A stretch of 64,000 nt of DNA from Ruminococcus sp. (GCA_013911065.1 JACERV010000004.1:1-64000), one strand, 5' to 3'. Shown: positions 50,268 to 59,394, counted from the stretch's first letter. Made by a program: numbers and translations. The notes: a model not told the origin generated them from the sequence alone.

Positions 50268-51227
50268 TTACTTTTTCACCACATGCTGACGCTGTTTCTG
50301 CATCATATCAAATCCTACTGCTGCAAGAAGAATCACACCTTTTATTGCCATCTGCCAGTATGTACTAATTCCACAAAGCACAAAACCATTGCTCAGCACC
50401 TGCATAATGAGGATACCTGCAACTGCACAGCTGATATTTCCTGAACCGCCTGTAACACTGACTCCCCCAAGAACAAGGGCACTAATGACATCAAATTCAA
50501 ATCCCTTTCCTGCTGTTACCTGTCCGGAACTTGTTCTGGATAATAGCATAACACCAGATAAACCTGCAAAGAAGCCACACAGAGAATATGCCAGATAATT
50601 CACTCGTTTTACCTGGATACCGGATAATTCAGCAGCCTCTGCATTACTCCCTACTGCATAAAAATGCCTCCCAAAAAAAGTCTTATTTAAAATGAATGAT
50701 CCAATTATAAGACAGATGATCATAACAATTACCAGAAGCGGTATAAAGCCTATGTAGCTCTGCCCTAATACTGAAAAACTTTTTGGAAATCCAAAAATCG
50801 GCATACCTCCGGCAATGATATAGGCTGCCCCTTCGAAAATAATCTGTGTGGCTAATGTGGCAATCAATGCCGGGATTTTAATATTAGCGACTACCCATCC
50901 ATTAAAAAGCCCAATTAATGTAGTTACAAGGATTCCTGTCAGTGCTGCTACAATAGGGCTGACCCCTGCATTCACCATCAGATAGGCAACGAATATATTG
51001 ACGAAAGTTACCATTGATCCTACAGACAGGTCAATACCTCCAATAATAATTACAAAAATCATCCCTACAGATGCAACACCAAGCATAGCTGCCTGTCTTG
51101 CAACATTTAAAATATTTGAGACAGTCAGGAACTGGGGGGTAGCGATAGAAAACGCTATTATCAAAACTACCAGTACCAGATAAATTCCATATTTTTTTAG
51201 ACTTTTAGATATATTTGCTGTTTTCAT
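50268..51227 (-). CDS. rbsC: ribose-type ABC importer, permease
   Basis: A 319-aa permease of the RbsC/XylH family with eight to ten helices. VASVGMIFVIIIGGIDLSVGSMVTF near residues 49-73 and GTSLGGGISVTGGSGNI-like blocks (ISALVLGGVSVTGGSGNISCAVAGI) are diagnostic. With the ATPase and binding protein upstream it imports a pentose, a sugar alcohol or a similar compound. The substrate cannot be told from this protein. Confidence 0.9.
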   Translation of the reverse strand: MKTANISKSLKKYGIYLVLVVLIIAFSIATPQFLTVSNILNVARQAAMLGVASVGMIFVIIIGGIDLSVGSMVTFVNIFVAYLMVNAGVSPIVAALTGILVTTLIGLFNGWVVANIKIPALIATLATQIIFEGAAYIIAGGMPIFGFPKSFSVLGQSYIGFIPLLVIVMIICLIIGSFILNKTFFGRHFYAVGSNAEAAELSGIQVKRVNYLAYSLCGFFAGLSGVMLLSRTSSGQVTAGKGFEFDVISALVLGGVSVTGGSGNISCAVAGILIMQVLSNGFVLCGISTYWQMAIKGVILLAAVGFDMMQKQRQHVVKK

Positions 51228-51236
51228 AAACTCTCC

Positions 51237-52724
51237 TTAATTTGGTCCTGAAGCATACTGCATAATCTGTTCCTGGCTGAACTCCTCTCTATTGAGTTCT
51301 CCCTGATGTTCTCCTTCTGCCAGTACAATAATTCTGTCGGCCATCCCCATCAATTCTTCCATTTCAGAAGAAATCATAATGATGGTCTTCCCTTCCTCAA
51401 TCAGAGCATTCAGCAGCTTGTAGATTTCATATTTGGCACCTACATCAATCCCTCTGGTGGGCTCATCAAAAATAACCAGTTCAGGCGATGTTGCCAGTCC
51501 CTTTGCCAGCACCACTTTTTGCTGGTTTCCTCCTGAAAGGTTCTTTACGGCCTGATCAAGCGATGGTGTCTTGATTTGCAGCTTCTCTTTATAGTGTTGG
51601 CAGATTTCCTCCGCCTTTTTATGATTTACCACCGGCCCTTTGGAAATGCCCTCCAGAGAGGCCATAATTGCATTATCCCATATAGATAAGGGGAGACATA
51701 CGCCCTGCTGCTTTCTATCTTCCGGGCACAATATGATTCCCGCCCGGATTGCCTGTTTCGGACAGTTAAAATGTACTTCCTGCCCTTTCCATATAATCTT
51801 CCCCGATTCTGCTTTCTTGACTCCAAAAATCAATTCTGCCAGTTCTGTTCTTCCCGCTCCCACCAGACCGGCCAATCCAAGAATCTCTCCCTTTTTCAGT
51901 TGAAATGAAATATCTTTCACCCCATTTCCTGTTATATTCTGCACATCCAGCAGAATATTATCTTCAATCATATTTTTACGTTCCGGGAATGTAGATGTCA
52001 GTTCACGTCCTACCATCAGTTTGATTAATTCATCATTATTCGTATTTCCTGCATCCATTGTCTGGATTTTCTGCCCGTCACGCATAACGGTAATACGGTC
52101 GGATAACCGAAAAATCTCCGGCATTCTATGTGATATATAGACGATGCCCACGCCCTTTTTTCTCAAGTCCTCCACCAGCGTAAACAAGGTCTCTGTCTCA
52201 TTATTCGTCAGCGGCGCAGATGGCTCATCCATAATTAAAATCTTAGCATTATGTACCATAGCTTTTGCAATTTCTATCATCTGCCGGTATCCCACAGTCA
52301 GATCTTTAACCATCTCATAAGGATCAATTTTAATATTCAGGCTTTCAAACACCTTTGCCGCCTTTTCTGCCATCACTTTTTTATCTACAACAATCCCTTT
52401 TCTGATTTCATTTCCAAGAAAAACATTTTCAGCGGCGCACAAATCCCCTACCGAATTTAGTTCCTGGTAAATCACGGCAATTCCACATTTATCCGCCAAC
52501 TGAGGTGTCATACTTGTATAAGACCTGCCCTCTACTACGATTTCACCCATGTCTGGAATGACTGCTCCTGTACAGGTTTTAATCAATGTAGATTTTCCTG
52601 CGCCATTTTCCCCGCACAGGGCATGAATCTCTCCCGCTCTTACATCTAAAGATACCTCATTCAATGCCACGACTCCCGGAAACCTCTTTGTTATATTTTT
52701 CAGTTCTAGTATTGCTTCTGACAT
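51237..52724 (-). CDS. rbsA: ribose-type ABC importer, double ATPase
   Basis: A 495-aa tandem ATPase. First half: GENGAGKST (Walker A), LTVGYRQMIEIAKAM (family-typical weak signature), ILIMDEPSAPL. Second half: GLVGAGRTE (family-typical weak P-loop), LSGGNQQKVVLAKGL, LVIFDEPTRGIDVGAK. This is the normal RbsA pattern with all motifs, in contrast to the degenerate paralogue at 46098-47516. It lies nine bases upstream of the permease gene. Confidence 0.92.
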   Translation of the reverse strand: MSEAILELKNITKRFPGVVALNEVSLDVRAGEIHALCGENGAGKSTLIKTCTGAVIPDMGEIVVEGRSYTSMTPQLADKCGIAVIYQELNSVGDLCAAENVFLGNEIRKGIVVDKKVMAEKAAKVFESLNIKIDPYEMVKDLTVGYRQMIEIAKAMVHNAKILIMDEPSAPLTNNETETLFTLVEDLRKKGVGIVYISHRMPEIFRLSDRITVMRDGQKIQTMDAGNTNNDELIKLMVGRELTSTFPERKNMIEDNILLDVQNITGNGVKDISFQLKKGEILGLAGLVGAGRTELAELIFGVKKAESGKIIWKGQEVHFNCPKQAIRAGIILCPEDRKQQGVCLPLSIWDNAIMASLEGISKGPVVNHKKAEEICQHYKEKLQIKTPSLDQAVKNLSGGNQQKVVLAKGLATSPELVIFDEPTRGIDVGAKYEIYKLLNALIEEGKTIIMISSEMEELMGMADRIIVLAEGEHQGELNREEFSQEQIMQYASGPN

Positions 52725-52768
52725 TTGGTCACCTCAATTTCTTTTCCTGCTGTCATTCCTGCATTTAT

Positions 52769-52792
52769 GAGGGCTGTCTGATGACAGCCCTC
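52769..52792 (-). other. intercistronic hairpin between binding-protein and ATPase genes
   Basis: GAGGGCTGTC and GACAGCCCTC, ten perfect base pairs around TGAT. It follows the binding-protein stop. Such elements protect the upstream mRNA and reduce downstream expression, giving more binding protein than ATPase. Confidence 0.6.
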
Positions 52793-52800
52793 TGAAACAT

Positions 52801-53796
52801 TTATTTCGTATAATACTCATTTATATTTTCTGCATTTACCGGGGTAATTGTTTTGTATACCTCTTTCTCATAATCATCAGAAGTTAACATCGTCTCTGCA
52901 CATTCCAAAGCCTTGTCCGCCATCTCTTCCGGTGTTCCAAGGTTAATGGACATTCTAATTGCTTCCCCTCTGCTGATTGCAGCACACGCCTCTTCTGTGG
53001 CATCACAGGCGAAAACTCCATATTCATCAAGATTAACTCCGGCGGCCTTCAACGCTTCGTTCACACCTATTCCTGAACCATCCCCAATACATGCAAATGC
53101 CTTAATATTCGGGTGCGCCTGCAGCATATTCTCCGCAAGAGTCATGCCTTCGGCGGCATTCAATGCACTGTCCTGGGCTACAATTTTTGCATTTGGAGCA
53201 TGTTCTTTAATAGCATCTACAATACCGTTGGCTCTCTCAACGATAACGGGAAGCGTAGCATAATCAATTACTGCTACTTCACAGCCATCCGGATACTTTT
53301 CATTTATCCAATCTGCTGTTTCCTTTCCAATTGCCTGTCCCACTTCATAGTTTCCTACCAGATAAGCCATGTTGGCAGAATCCATATTTTCATCCCATGA
53401 TAAAATTTTAATTCCTGCCTCAGAAGCCCGTTTGCATATTGGAGTGAGGGCTTCTACATCTGCCGGATAAATAACAAGAGCATCCACAGATTTTTCTATA
53501 AAATTTTCTACCTGTGAAATTTGCGTAGATGCATTTCCCTGGCAGTCCAAAACAGTTACATCCCATCCTTTTTCTTTTCCTTTTTTTGTCATATATTCTG
53601 ATACGCTGGCAAAAAGAGGATTCGTAACATCCTGGAAGGCAACTCCTACTGAATAGGCTGCATCAGAAGAATCTGTTTGTTTTGTTGACGTTTTTTCCCC
53701 CGCCTTTTTTTCTATGTTGGATCCATCATTACATGCTGCAAGCGACAAACACATCACCGCTCCAATTAATACCGCTACAAACTTTTTCATTTTCAT
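52801..53796 (-). CDS. rbsB: ribose-type ABC importer, binding lipoprotein
   Basis: A 331-aa lipoprotein of the RbsB/LacI-like periplasmic family. The signal peptide ends in the lipobox LSLAAC (Cys near residue 22), a Lys/Ser/Thr linker follows, and VGVAFQDVTNPLFASVSEYMTKKGKEKG opens the binding domain. VDALVIYPADVEALTPICKRASEAGIKILSWDENMD carries typical sugar-binding residues. It follows the zinc dehydrogenase gene by 20 bases. Confidence 0.92.
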   Translation of the reverse strand: MKMKKFVAVLIGAVMCLSLAACNDGSNIEKKAGEKTSTKQTDSSDAAYSVGVAFQDVTNPLFASVSEYMTKKGKEKGWDVTVLDCQGNASTQISQVENFIEKSVDALVIYPADVEALTPICKRASEAGIKILSWDENMDSANMAYLVGNYEVGQAIGKETADWINEKYPDGCEVAVIDYATLPVIVERANGIVDAIKEHAPNAKIVAQDSALNAAEGMTLAENMLQAHPNIKAFACIGDGSGIGVNEALKAAGVNLDEYGVFACDATEEACAAISRGEAIRMSINLGTPEEMADKALECAETMLTSDDYEKEVYKTITPVNAENINEYYTK

Positions 53797-53816
53797 TTCT
53801 CATTTCCTCTCTTTTC

Positions 53817-54830
53817 TTATGGAATAATCATCATCTTTCCGTTTTTCCCGCCAATTTCAAATGCTTTTTCAATTTCATCCAGTGAAATGATATCCGATAT
53901 CAATTCTTTCAGCTTCACTTTACGGTTATTAATTAATTCTACCGCTCTCCCATGAGTAAATGGGTTTACAAAAGAGGCGGTAATTGTCAGTTCCCTCTGG
54001 AAAATTTCATAAGGTTTAACTGGTATTTCACAATCCGGATCTGAAACACCAAAGAATACAATATGAGCACCCTGCCCTGCATATTTAATAGCATCCTTCA
54101 TAGTTTCCGCCCGGCCTACACATTCAATCGCAACATTAACTTTTCCAATTTGATTACGTTTTAGAACTTCAAATAAATCCTCTTCCATAGGATTCACAGA
54201 ATAATCAGCGCCTAACTCCAATGCCATCTTTCTTTTTGATTCCACCGGTTCTGACACAATAACTACGGATGCTCCTGAAATTTTGGCAAGCTGCATCATA
54301 ATCAATCCAATTGTACCGCCGCCAATAATCAAAACTACATCACCGGTTTTAATATGTGCCCGGTCAATTCCATGCAGGCAGCATCCCACCGGTTCACACA
54401 TTGCGGCCTCTTCAAACGGAATATCATCCTTTAAGCGGTATACCTGCTTTTCCAGAACTGTGCAATACTCCGCAAACCCTCCGTCATATGTAACTCCCGT
54501 TGCAGAATACCCTTCGCAAAAATGAGGTGTTCCGCTCTGGCATTCCCAGCAATTATTGCACATAATACTTGGGTCAACCGTCACATGATCCCCGGCCTTT
54601 ACCTTTTTTACATTCTCTCCTACCTCAGCAACAACGCCTGAAAATTCATGACCTAACACCACTGGCGGATAGCATTCGGAAGCGCCTTTTGCACCGCCAT
54701 AAATGTGCATGTCGGTCCCGCATACCCCTGCCGCCTTTACCTGTATCAGTACTTCATCCGCTTTCGGACGCCGGCACACATGTTCCTCTACGACAATTTT
54801 TCCTCTTTCGTAAAAAACTGCTGCTTTCAT
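53817..54830 (-). CDS. zinc-dependent polyol-type dehydrogenase
   Basis: A 337-aa medium-chain dehydrogenase: catalytic zinc site VCGTDMH with GHEFSG, structural site CNNCWECQSGTPHFC, NAD loop IGGGTIGLIMMQLAKISGA. It leads the ribose-type operon, which suggests that the imported compound is a polyol or sugar oxidised at once. It is a paralogue of the dehydrogenase at 41406. The start has a GGAGGG-rich ribosome site. Confidence 0.9.
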   Translation of the reverse strand: MKAAVFYERGKIVVEEHVCRRPKADEVLIQVKAAGVCGTDMHIYGGAKGASECYPPVVLGHEFSGVVAEVGENVKKVKAGDHVTVDPSIMCNNCWECQSGTPHFCEGYSATGVTYDGGFAEYCTVLEKQVYRLKDDIPFEEAAMCEPVGCCLHGIDRAHIKTGDVVLIIGGGTIGLIMMQLAKISGASVVIVSEPVESKRKMALELGADYSVNPMEEDLFEVLKRNQIGKVNVAIECVGRAETMKDAIKYAGQGAHIVFFGVSDPDCEIPVKPYEIFQRELTITASFVNPFTHGRAVELINNRKVKLKELISDIISLDEIEKAFEIGGKNGKMMIIP

Positions 54831-54871
54831 CTTTTCCCTCCATTCCCTCCAATGTTCCCTTTGCTGGTCTC

Positions 54872-54900
54872 ATTATATCTGTACAATGGGGTCAATACAA
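54872..54900 (-). promoter_or_regulatory. promoter of the ribose-type operon
   Basis: TTGTAT (54895-54900) and TATAAT (54872-54877) on the minus strand, spacer 17. The weak -35 fits activation by an AraC-type regulator. Nothing further is seen in 54901-55034. Confidence 0.55.
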
Positions 54901-55034
54901 TGCAGTAATTTTTATACCAGGTGCACAGATTTTAAGAATTTTCTAATAAAAACCTTTTTACTATAAAAAAAGACGGCTAATAATAACCATCTTTTCTCTG
55001 CTATATTGTATAATGTAACTACTATGAAACAATA

Positions 55035-55769
55035 TTACTGTAGTACCCGCCCCCATTCCACCGCAATCTCAAAGAAGATGCCGGAGCCTTGCCCAGGGGC
55101 ACTTTCCATCCATATATTTCCTCCCAGCAAGTTAATGATTTCTTTACAGGCAGCAATCCCAAGACCGGTTTCCCCGTGCTCATGGGCAACACCAATTCCA
55201 TTATCTGAAACCTCAATCCGCAGCCTGGACTGGTCTTTGTCCAAAGGCTGCTCGAAAATATGTAAAGCAATTTCTCCTCCGTGAGGGGTAAGTTTTATGG
55301 CGTTTGTCAGCAAATCAATCATTACCTGAGCAAGACATAGTTCGTCGCTGATTACAGCCCGTGTGAATACACTGGAAAAGTCCACAACAAAATTCTGATG
55401 TTTTTCTTCCAGCTTAACCCGAATAATCTTAAAGACATACTGCATCATCTGTTCAAAATCAAACTCGTCTTTTACAATTTCTAATTTGCAGGAATCAATT
55501 TGGGACACATTCAAAACATCATCTATCAGACTGAGCAGTTGACGGAAAGAGTTTTCCACTTGGTCCAGACAATAGTGTATACGATCAAAGCTTTTTGCTT
55601 TTTGTGCAAGAGCCGTCATTTCAATAATTGTGTTTATAGGAGTACCAATTTCATGACGTATTCGAGAGAGGAATTCTTCCTTGGCGCGCATACTTGCTAT
55701 TTCCTCAATTTCATCCGCACTGAGGCCTGTTTTATGTTTTAGCAAATCTCCTGATGTATCAGAAACCAT
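55035..55769 (-). CDS. orphan histidine-kinase core (HisKA-HATPase)
   Basis: A 244-aa cytosolic protein: dimerisation/phosphoacceptor block RIRHEIGTPINTIIEMT (His near 39) and an ATPase block (QVMIDLLTNAIKLTPHGGEI, VSDNGIGVAHEHGETGLGIAACKEIINLLGGNIWMES). It has no membrane helix, sensor or receiver domain, and no response-regulator gene lies beside it. It resembles the core of a hybrid BarA-type kinase cut at both ends. The N-box Asn is kept (LTNAIK). Either it is a stand-alone kinase or a gene remnant; the ATG and upstream GGAG allow expression. Confidence 0.7.
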   Translation of the reverse strand: MVSDTSGDLLKHKTGLSADEIEEIASMRAKEEFLSRIRHEIGTPINTIIEMTALAQKAKSFDRIHYCLDQVENSFRQLLSLIDDVLNVSQIDSCKLEIVKDEFDFEQMMQYVFKIIRVKLEEKHQNFVVDFSSVFTRAVISDELCLAQVMIDLLTNAIKLTPHGGEIALHIFEQPLDKDQSRLRIEVSDNGIGVAHEHGETGLGIAACKEIINLLGGNIWMESAPGQGSGIFFEIAVEWGRVLQ

Positions 55770-55968
55770 TGAATACTCTCCTCCTACTTTTATAACCTGT
55801 TTTTTTGGTATACCTTATATACTGAATAAATGTTAATATCTATATATAAGCATAACAAAGAATTCGGATAAAGGTCTGTATAATATCCAAAAAGGGGATT
55901 TTTTGTATCCAATAGTTTCTCGTATTATGCATTTCATTTAAGTGTAATTAGCAGAGCCTCATGCCACA

Positions 55969-56099
55969 TTGACATTTCATAAAAGATTTATTAAACTATG
56001 ATTAGATAAAAATGGATGCTACCGATGGATGGTGGTCCAAGATTATTTTACTTCACAAATGGAAGTAGCTTATCCTGGCAGGGGCGGCTACTTCTTTTT
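55969..56099 (+). ncRNA. candidate antisense RNA of a type I toxin-antitoxin system
   Basis: TTGACA (55969-55974) and TAACT-like TAAACT (55992-55997), spacer 17, predict a start near 56003. A terminator follows at 56063-56099: AAGTAGC and GCTACTT with CTTTTTG behind. The product would be ~95 nt, and its 3' end overlaps the 3' end of the small toxin gene on the other strand, as in known type I pairs. The rest of 55770-56285 holds no further gene. Confidence 0.5.
56063..56099 (+). terminator. terminator of the antisense RNA
   Basis: AAGTAGC (56063-56069) and GCTACTT (56087-56093) with the tail CTTTTTG. The stop codon of the minus-strand toxin lies inside the stem. Confidence 0.65.
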
Positions 56100-56204
56100 G
56101 TGGTCATTGATATATGCAATCAGAATCGTAACGACAATCCCCAGGATCATCAAAACGAGTGATAGCAATTCATTTCTGCTTAATTCTTTCTCATATAAAA
56201 TCAC
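56088..56204 (-). CDS. small hydrophobic peptide, type I toxin candidate
   Basis: A 38-codon frame with GTG start reads MILYEKELSRNELLSLVLM, then a hydrophobic stretch ILGIVVTILIAYI and a DHKKK tail. This is the layout of holin-like/TxpA-type toxins: one membrane helix and a basic end. An extended -10 box TGCTATGAT (TATGAT at 56223-56228, minus strand) is only about ten bases before the GTG. No clear ribosome site is seen; an internal TTG start (LLSLVLM) is possible. It overlaps the antisense RNA at the 3' end. Confidence 0.5.
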   Translation of the reverse strand: MILYEKELSRNELLSLVLMILGIVVTILIAYINDHKKK

Positions 56205-56285
56205 TTTTTACAGAAGAAAACAATCATAGCAAGAATGCTACAATTGTCCTCTATAACTTTAAAACCTCCACACACGGAAGTAATA

Positions 56286-57131
56286 TTACCCTTTTACTGC
56301 CCCGCTCATCAGCCCGTTCTCTATCTTTTCCTGGAACAATACATAAGCAATTATAATCGGTATGGTTGTCAGACATATCCCGGCCATGGATGCACTGTAA
56401 TTGGTACTATATTCTCCAAAGAAGGCCAGAAGCCCCATTGAGATTGTTCCTTTCTCCCTGTCTGATATAAATACCAGCGGAAACAGCAGGTTATTCCAGA
56501 CCTGTATAAAATTGAAAATGGATACGCTGATGATTCCCGGCATGGTCAGCGGAATGACCATTTTAAAGAACACCTGTCCAATACCGGCTCCGTCGATAAC
56601 CATTGCCTCTTCCAGTTCAGTTGGAATACTGTTCATAAATCCGGTGAGAATCAAAACTGTCAGTGGAAAACAAAATGCTGCATAGAGCATAATTAGCATC
56701 GGATAATTATTCATCATCCCTAACTTTCCAAATACATAGGAAAGTGGAATCAGTACCGCCTGAATGGGAATCATCATTCCTGCAATAAAGATAAAGTATA
56801 CATATTTTTTAGCTTTGAAGCGGAACCTGGCCAGTATATAGGATGCCATTGCTCCCAAAAGACCCGAAATAAACAAGGTTCCGGCTGCCAGTATGATTGT
56901 ATTCAAAAAGTATTTGCCAATGTTTCCTACCTTCCAGGCCGTCACATAATTTTCCACCCTCAGTTTCTCAGGAAGCGCCATAAAGGATTGAAAAATCTCC
57001 AGGTTTCCCTTAAAGGAACAGAAAATGGAAAAGACGAGAGGATAGATATTAATCAGGGCGATGATTAAAAACAGGCCAAAGCTAACCTTATAACCAACAG
57101 AATACTTTTTCTTGTTTTTGCTCTTGTTCAT
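56286..57131 (-). CDS. MalG-like sugar ABC importer, permease
   Basis: A 281-aa permease with six helices. The EAA motif is ELEEAMVIDGAGIGQVFFKMVIPLTMPGI-like near 190-220, and the MalG-type end (FLFQEKIENGLMSGAVKG) is intact. It is the last gene of the importer operon. The operon lacks its own ATPase, as is common in Bacillota that share a MsmK-type ATPase. Confidence 0.92.
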   Translation of the reverse strand: MNKSKNKKKYSVGYKVSFGLFLIIALINIYPLVFSIFCSFKGNLEIFQSFMALPEKLRVENYVTAWKVGNIGKYFLNTIILAAGTLFISGLLGAMASYILARFRFKAKKYVYFIFIAGMMIPIQAVLIPLSYVFGKLGMMNNYPMLIMLYAAFCFPLTVLILTGFMNSIPTELEEAMVIDGAGIGQVFFKMVIPLTMPGIISVSIFNFIQVWNNLLFPLVFISDREKGTISMGLLAFFGEYSTNYSASMAGICLTTIPIIIAYVLFQEKIENGLMSGAVKG

Positions 57132-57146
57132 GTTTACGCTTCCTTC

Positions 57147-58043
57147 CTAATATTCCACACTTTCCCGCCTGTTCATCAGCTTCAGGCTTATCAGAGATAC
57201 TGCCGCACTCAGCACAAAAATTACTGTTGCGATAGCACTTCCCGTACCATAATGTCCATACCGGTATGCCTCATTATACATCAGAAGGGCCGGAACAATT
57301 GTGGAATTATTCGTTCCTCCCGTAGGGGTCAGAATGTACACTGTATCAAATATTTTCAGTACACCGGTGATAACCATAATGGTAGACATTTTTATTGGGT
57401 CCCATAACATGGGTATGTAGATATACCAAAGCTTACGCAGACCTGTTGCTCCGTCAAGTGCCCCTGCTTCCACCACGGAATCCGGCACTGAGGTCAGGCC
57501 TGCCAGACAGATAATCATATAATATCCCACACTGGTCCATGTACTGACAATAATCAGGCAAATCAAAGAGGTCTTTGGATTTACCAGCCACTGCTGCATC
57601 CATCCTTCCAGCCCTGCTTTAAGCAGGATATTGTTTAGAATCCCTTTTTCTGTGGGAAAATAAATGAAATTCCACAGCAGAGATACAGCCGTAACGGACA
57701 GAATCATCGGGATAAAAAATGCTGCCTTAAAAAATCTTTTTCCCCGCTTAAAATGGTGTATTAAAAGTCCCAGGCCAAAGCCCAGCGGTACCTGCAGCAA
57801 TACGCTTATGACTACATAAATTCCGATATTCCTCAGTGATTTCAGGAATATTTCATTCTGAAATAACTGGATGAAATTCTGGAGTCCCACAAATTTTAAA
57901 GGCACCGACTGGATTCCCGGCCATTCATTAAATGAGAAATAGATGGACATAAATACTGGTATTACTTCAAAGCAGAGATAAATGAGAAGTGACGGCAATA
58001 AAAATATACATATCACTTTTTTATTTCTTCTTATTTTTTCCAT
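57147..58043 (-). CDS. MalF-like sugar ABC importer, permease
   Basis: A 298-aa permease with six helices. SVVEAGALDGATGLRKLWYIYIPML is the EAA coupling loop. FFKAAFFIPMILSVTAVSLLWNFIYFPTEKGILN is typical of the UgpA/LacF group. It lies 12 bases after the binding-protein gene and 15 bases before the partner permease. Confidence 0.92.
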   Translation of the reverse strand: MEKIRRNKKVICIFLLPSLLIYLCFEVIPVFMSIYFSFNEWPGIQSVPLKFVGLQNFIQLFQNEIFLKSLRNIGIYVVISVLLQVPLGFGLGLLIHHFKRGKRFFKAAFFIPMILSVTAVSLLWNFIYFPTEKGILNNILLKAGLEGWMQQWLVNPKTSLICLIIVSTWTSVGYYMIICLAGLTSVPDSVVEAGALDGATGLRKLWYIYIPMLWDPIKMSTIMVITGVLKIFDTVYILTPTGGTNNSTIVPALLMYNEAYRYGHYGTGSAIATVIFVLSAAVSLISLKLMNRRESVEY

Positions 58044-58055
58044 GAATTTCTCCTG

Positions 58056-59384
58056 CTATGGTCTGTTCGCCTCTACGTCCGCCTGGATTGCTTTTGCGGT
58101 ATTCTCAGCTGAATCAGACAGCATCATATTTAAAATTCCGTTTCTTGATACATCCACTAAAGTCGGGCAAGTATCATAGTCAAAATATTCTCCTACCGAT
58201 TCAGAAATGGTATCGGTATACTCAATCATATCTTTAAACAACTGAGGTGCATTTTCGGGCGCATCCATGTTTTTATATGGTGCCACTCTCATTGCCGCAT
58301 CCATACGCTCCTGAATGGATTCCGGTGAGGTCATGAACTTTACCAGCTTCAAGGCAGCAGCTTCCTCTTCCTCACTCATAGTGCCGGACATCATCCAGCC
58401 GGATGTATATACCACTCTTGTATCTGTATACTCGCTCTTATCTGTAAAAGAGGGGAATGGGAAAAATGCGATATCATCTTTTATTTCAGACTCGGTTGCC
58501 AGCATCTCAGGAATAATCGGGCTGCTGTGTGAAATCATCGCTACCTCTCCTGATAAGAACTGGTTCATCTGAGTATTGTAATCCATTCCTTCAAATCCTT
58601 CGGCAAATGCCCCCTTGTCTTTCAAATCCTTTGTCATCTGCAGACACTCAACCACGTCTTCATCTGTCCATTTTTTCTCTCCGGTACCCAGAGCAACAAT
58701 TCCCTCCGGCCCGATTCGTTTCGCCAGAATATTATTGAAGATATGACCCATTACCCAGGTATTCTTTCCACCTACACCGATTGGAGTGATATCTGCGGCA
58801 TTTAATTTGTCAATCACTTCATAAAACTCATCCATGGTTTTTGGCGTTTCTTTAATACCGGCTTTCTCAAACAATGCTTTATTATAAAAGACAGCATCTA
58901 CGTTCAACTCATTTGGCAGGGCATAAATTCCCTCGGCACCATATGCATCCAGTTTATAGGTATCCAGTGCCCCATCCAAAAATGAGTCCTTCCACTCAGG
59001 ATCACTTTCCAACGCATCTGTCAGGTCCAGCAGAACCCCATTCTTAGCCCATTCAGTCAATCCTGCAATGGCAGGATAATAAAAGATGCTGGGTGTCTCA
59101 CCAGTGGAAACTGCCACTTTCAGCTTATTGTTATAGGCAGCTTCTTCATAAATTGAGTCGTTCTGCACTTCAATATCCGGATTGGCATCCATAAAATCTG
59201 CAATCTGTTTTTCGTATACTTTTGCAATCGGTGTATCGCCGCTGTCACGGCTCATGAAAGTAATCTTAACCTTTCCGCCGGAGTCCTTCGTTTCTTTTGT
59301 ATCTCCGGCACTGCTTCCGCAGCCTGCTGCCAGGCCTGTAACCATCACGGTTGCCATTAATGCACTTAATACTTTCTTTTTCAT
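58056..59384 (-). CDS. extracellular oligosaccharide-binding lipoprotein
   Basis: A 442-aa SBP family 1 lipoprotein. I start it at 59384 (MKKKVLSALM), where GGAGGG lies at the right distance; an upstream ATG at 59414 falls in the glycosidase gene. The lipobox is LAAGC, followed by a short linker and VKITFMSRDSGDTPIAKVYEKQI. Blocks such as NGVLLDLTDALESDPEWKDSF and a C-terminal RYVAPYKN-like stretch are family-typical. It would bind the oligosaccharide that the neighbouring glycosidase later trims. Confidence 0.9.
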   Translation of the reverse strand: MKKKVLSALMATVMVTGLAAGCGSSAGDTKETKDSGGKVKITFMSRDSGDTPIAKVYEKQIADFMDANPDIEVQNDSIYEEAAYNNKLKVAVSTGETPSIFYYPAIAGLTEWAKNGVLLDLTDALESDPEWKDSFLDGALDTYKLDAYGAEGIYALPNELNVDAVFYNKALFEKAGIKETPKTMDEFYEVIDKLNAADITPIGVGGKNTWVMGHIFNNILAKRIGPEGIVALGTGEKKWTDEDVVECLQMTKDLKDKGAFAEGFEGMDYNTQMNQFLSGEVAMISHSSPIIPEMLATESEIKDDIAFFPFPSFTDKSEYTDTRVVYTSGWMMSGTMSEEEEAAALKLVKFMTSPESIQERMDAAMRVAPYKNMDAPENAPQLFKDMIEYTDTISESVGEYFDYDTCPTLVDVSRNGILNMMLSDSAENTAKAIQADVEANRP

Positions 59385-59394
59385 AGTGTCCCTC

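Noticed and set aside
56029-56229. 66-codon plus-strand frame starting MVVQDYF
   Set aside because: It runs through the terminator stem and is better explained as antisense to the small toxin gene.
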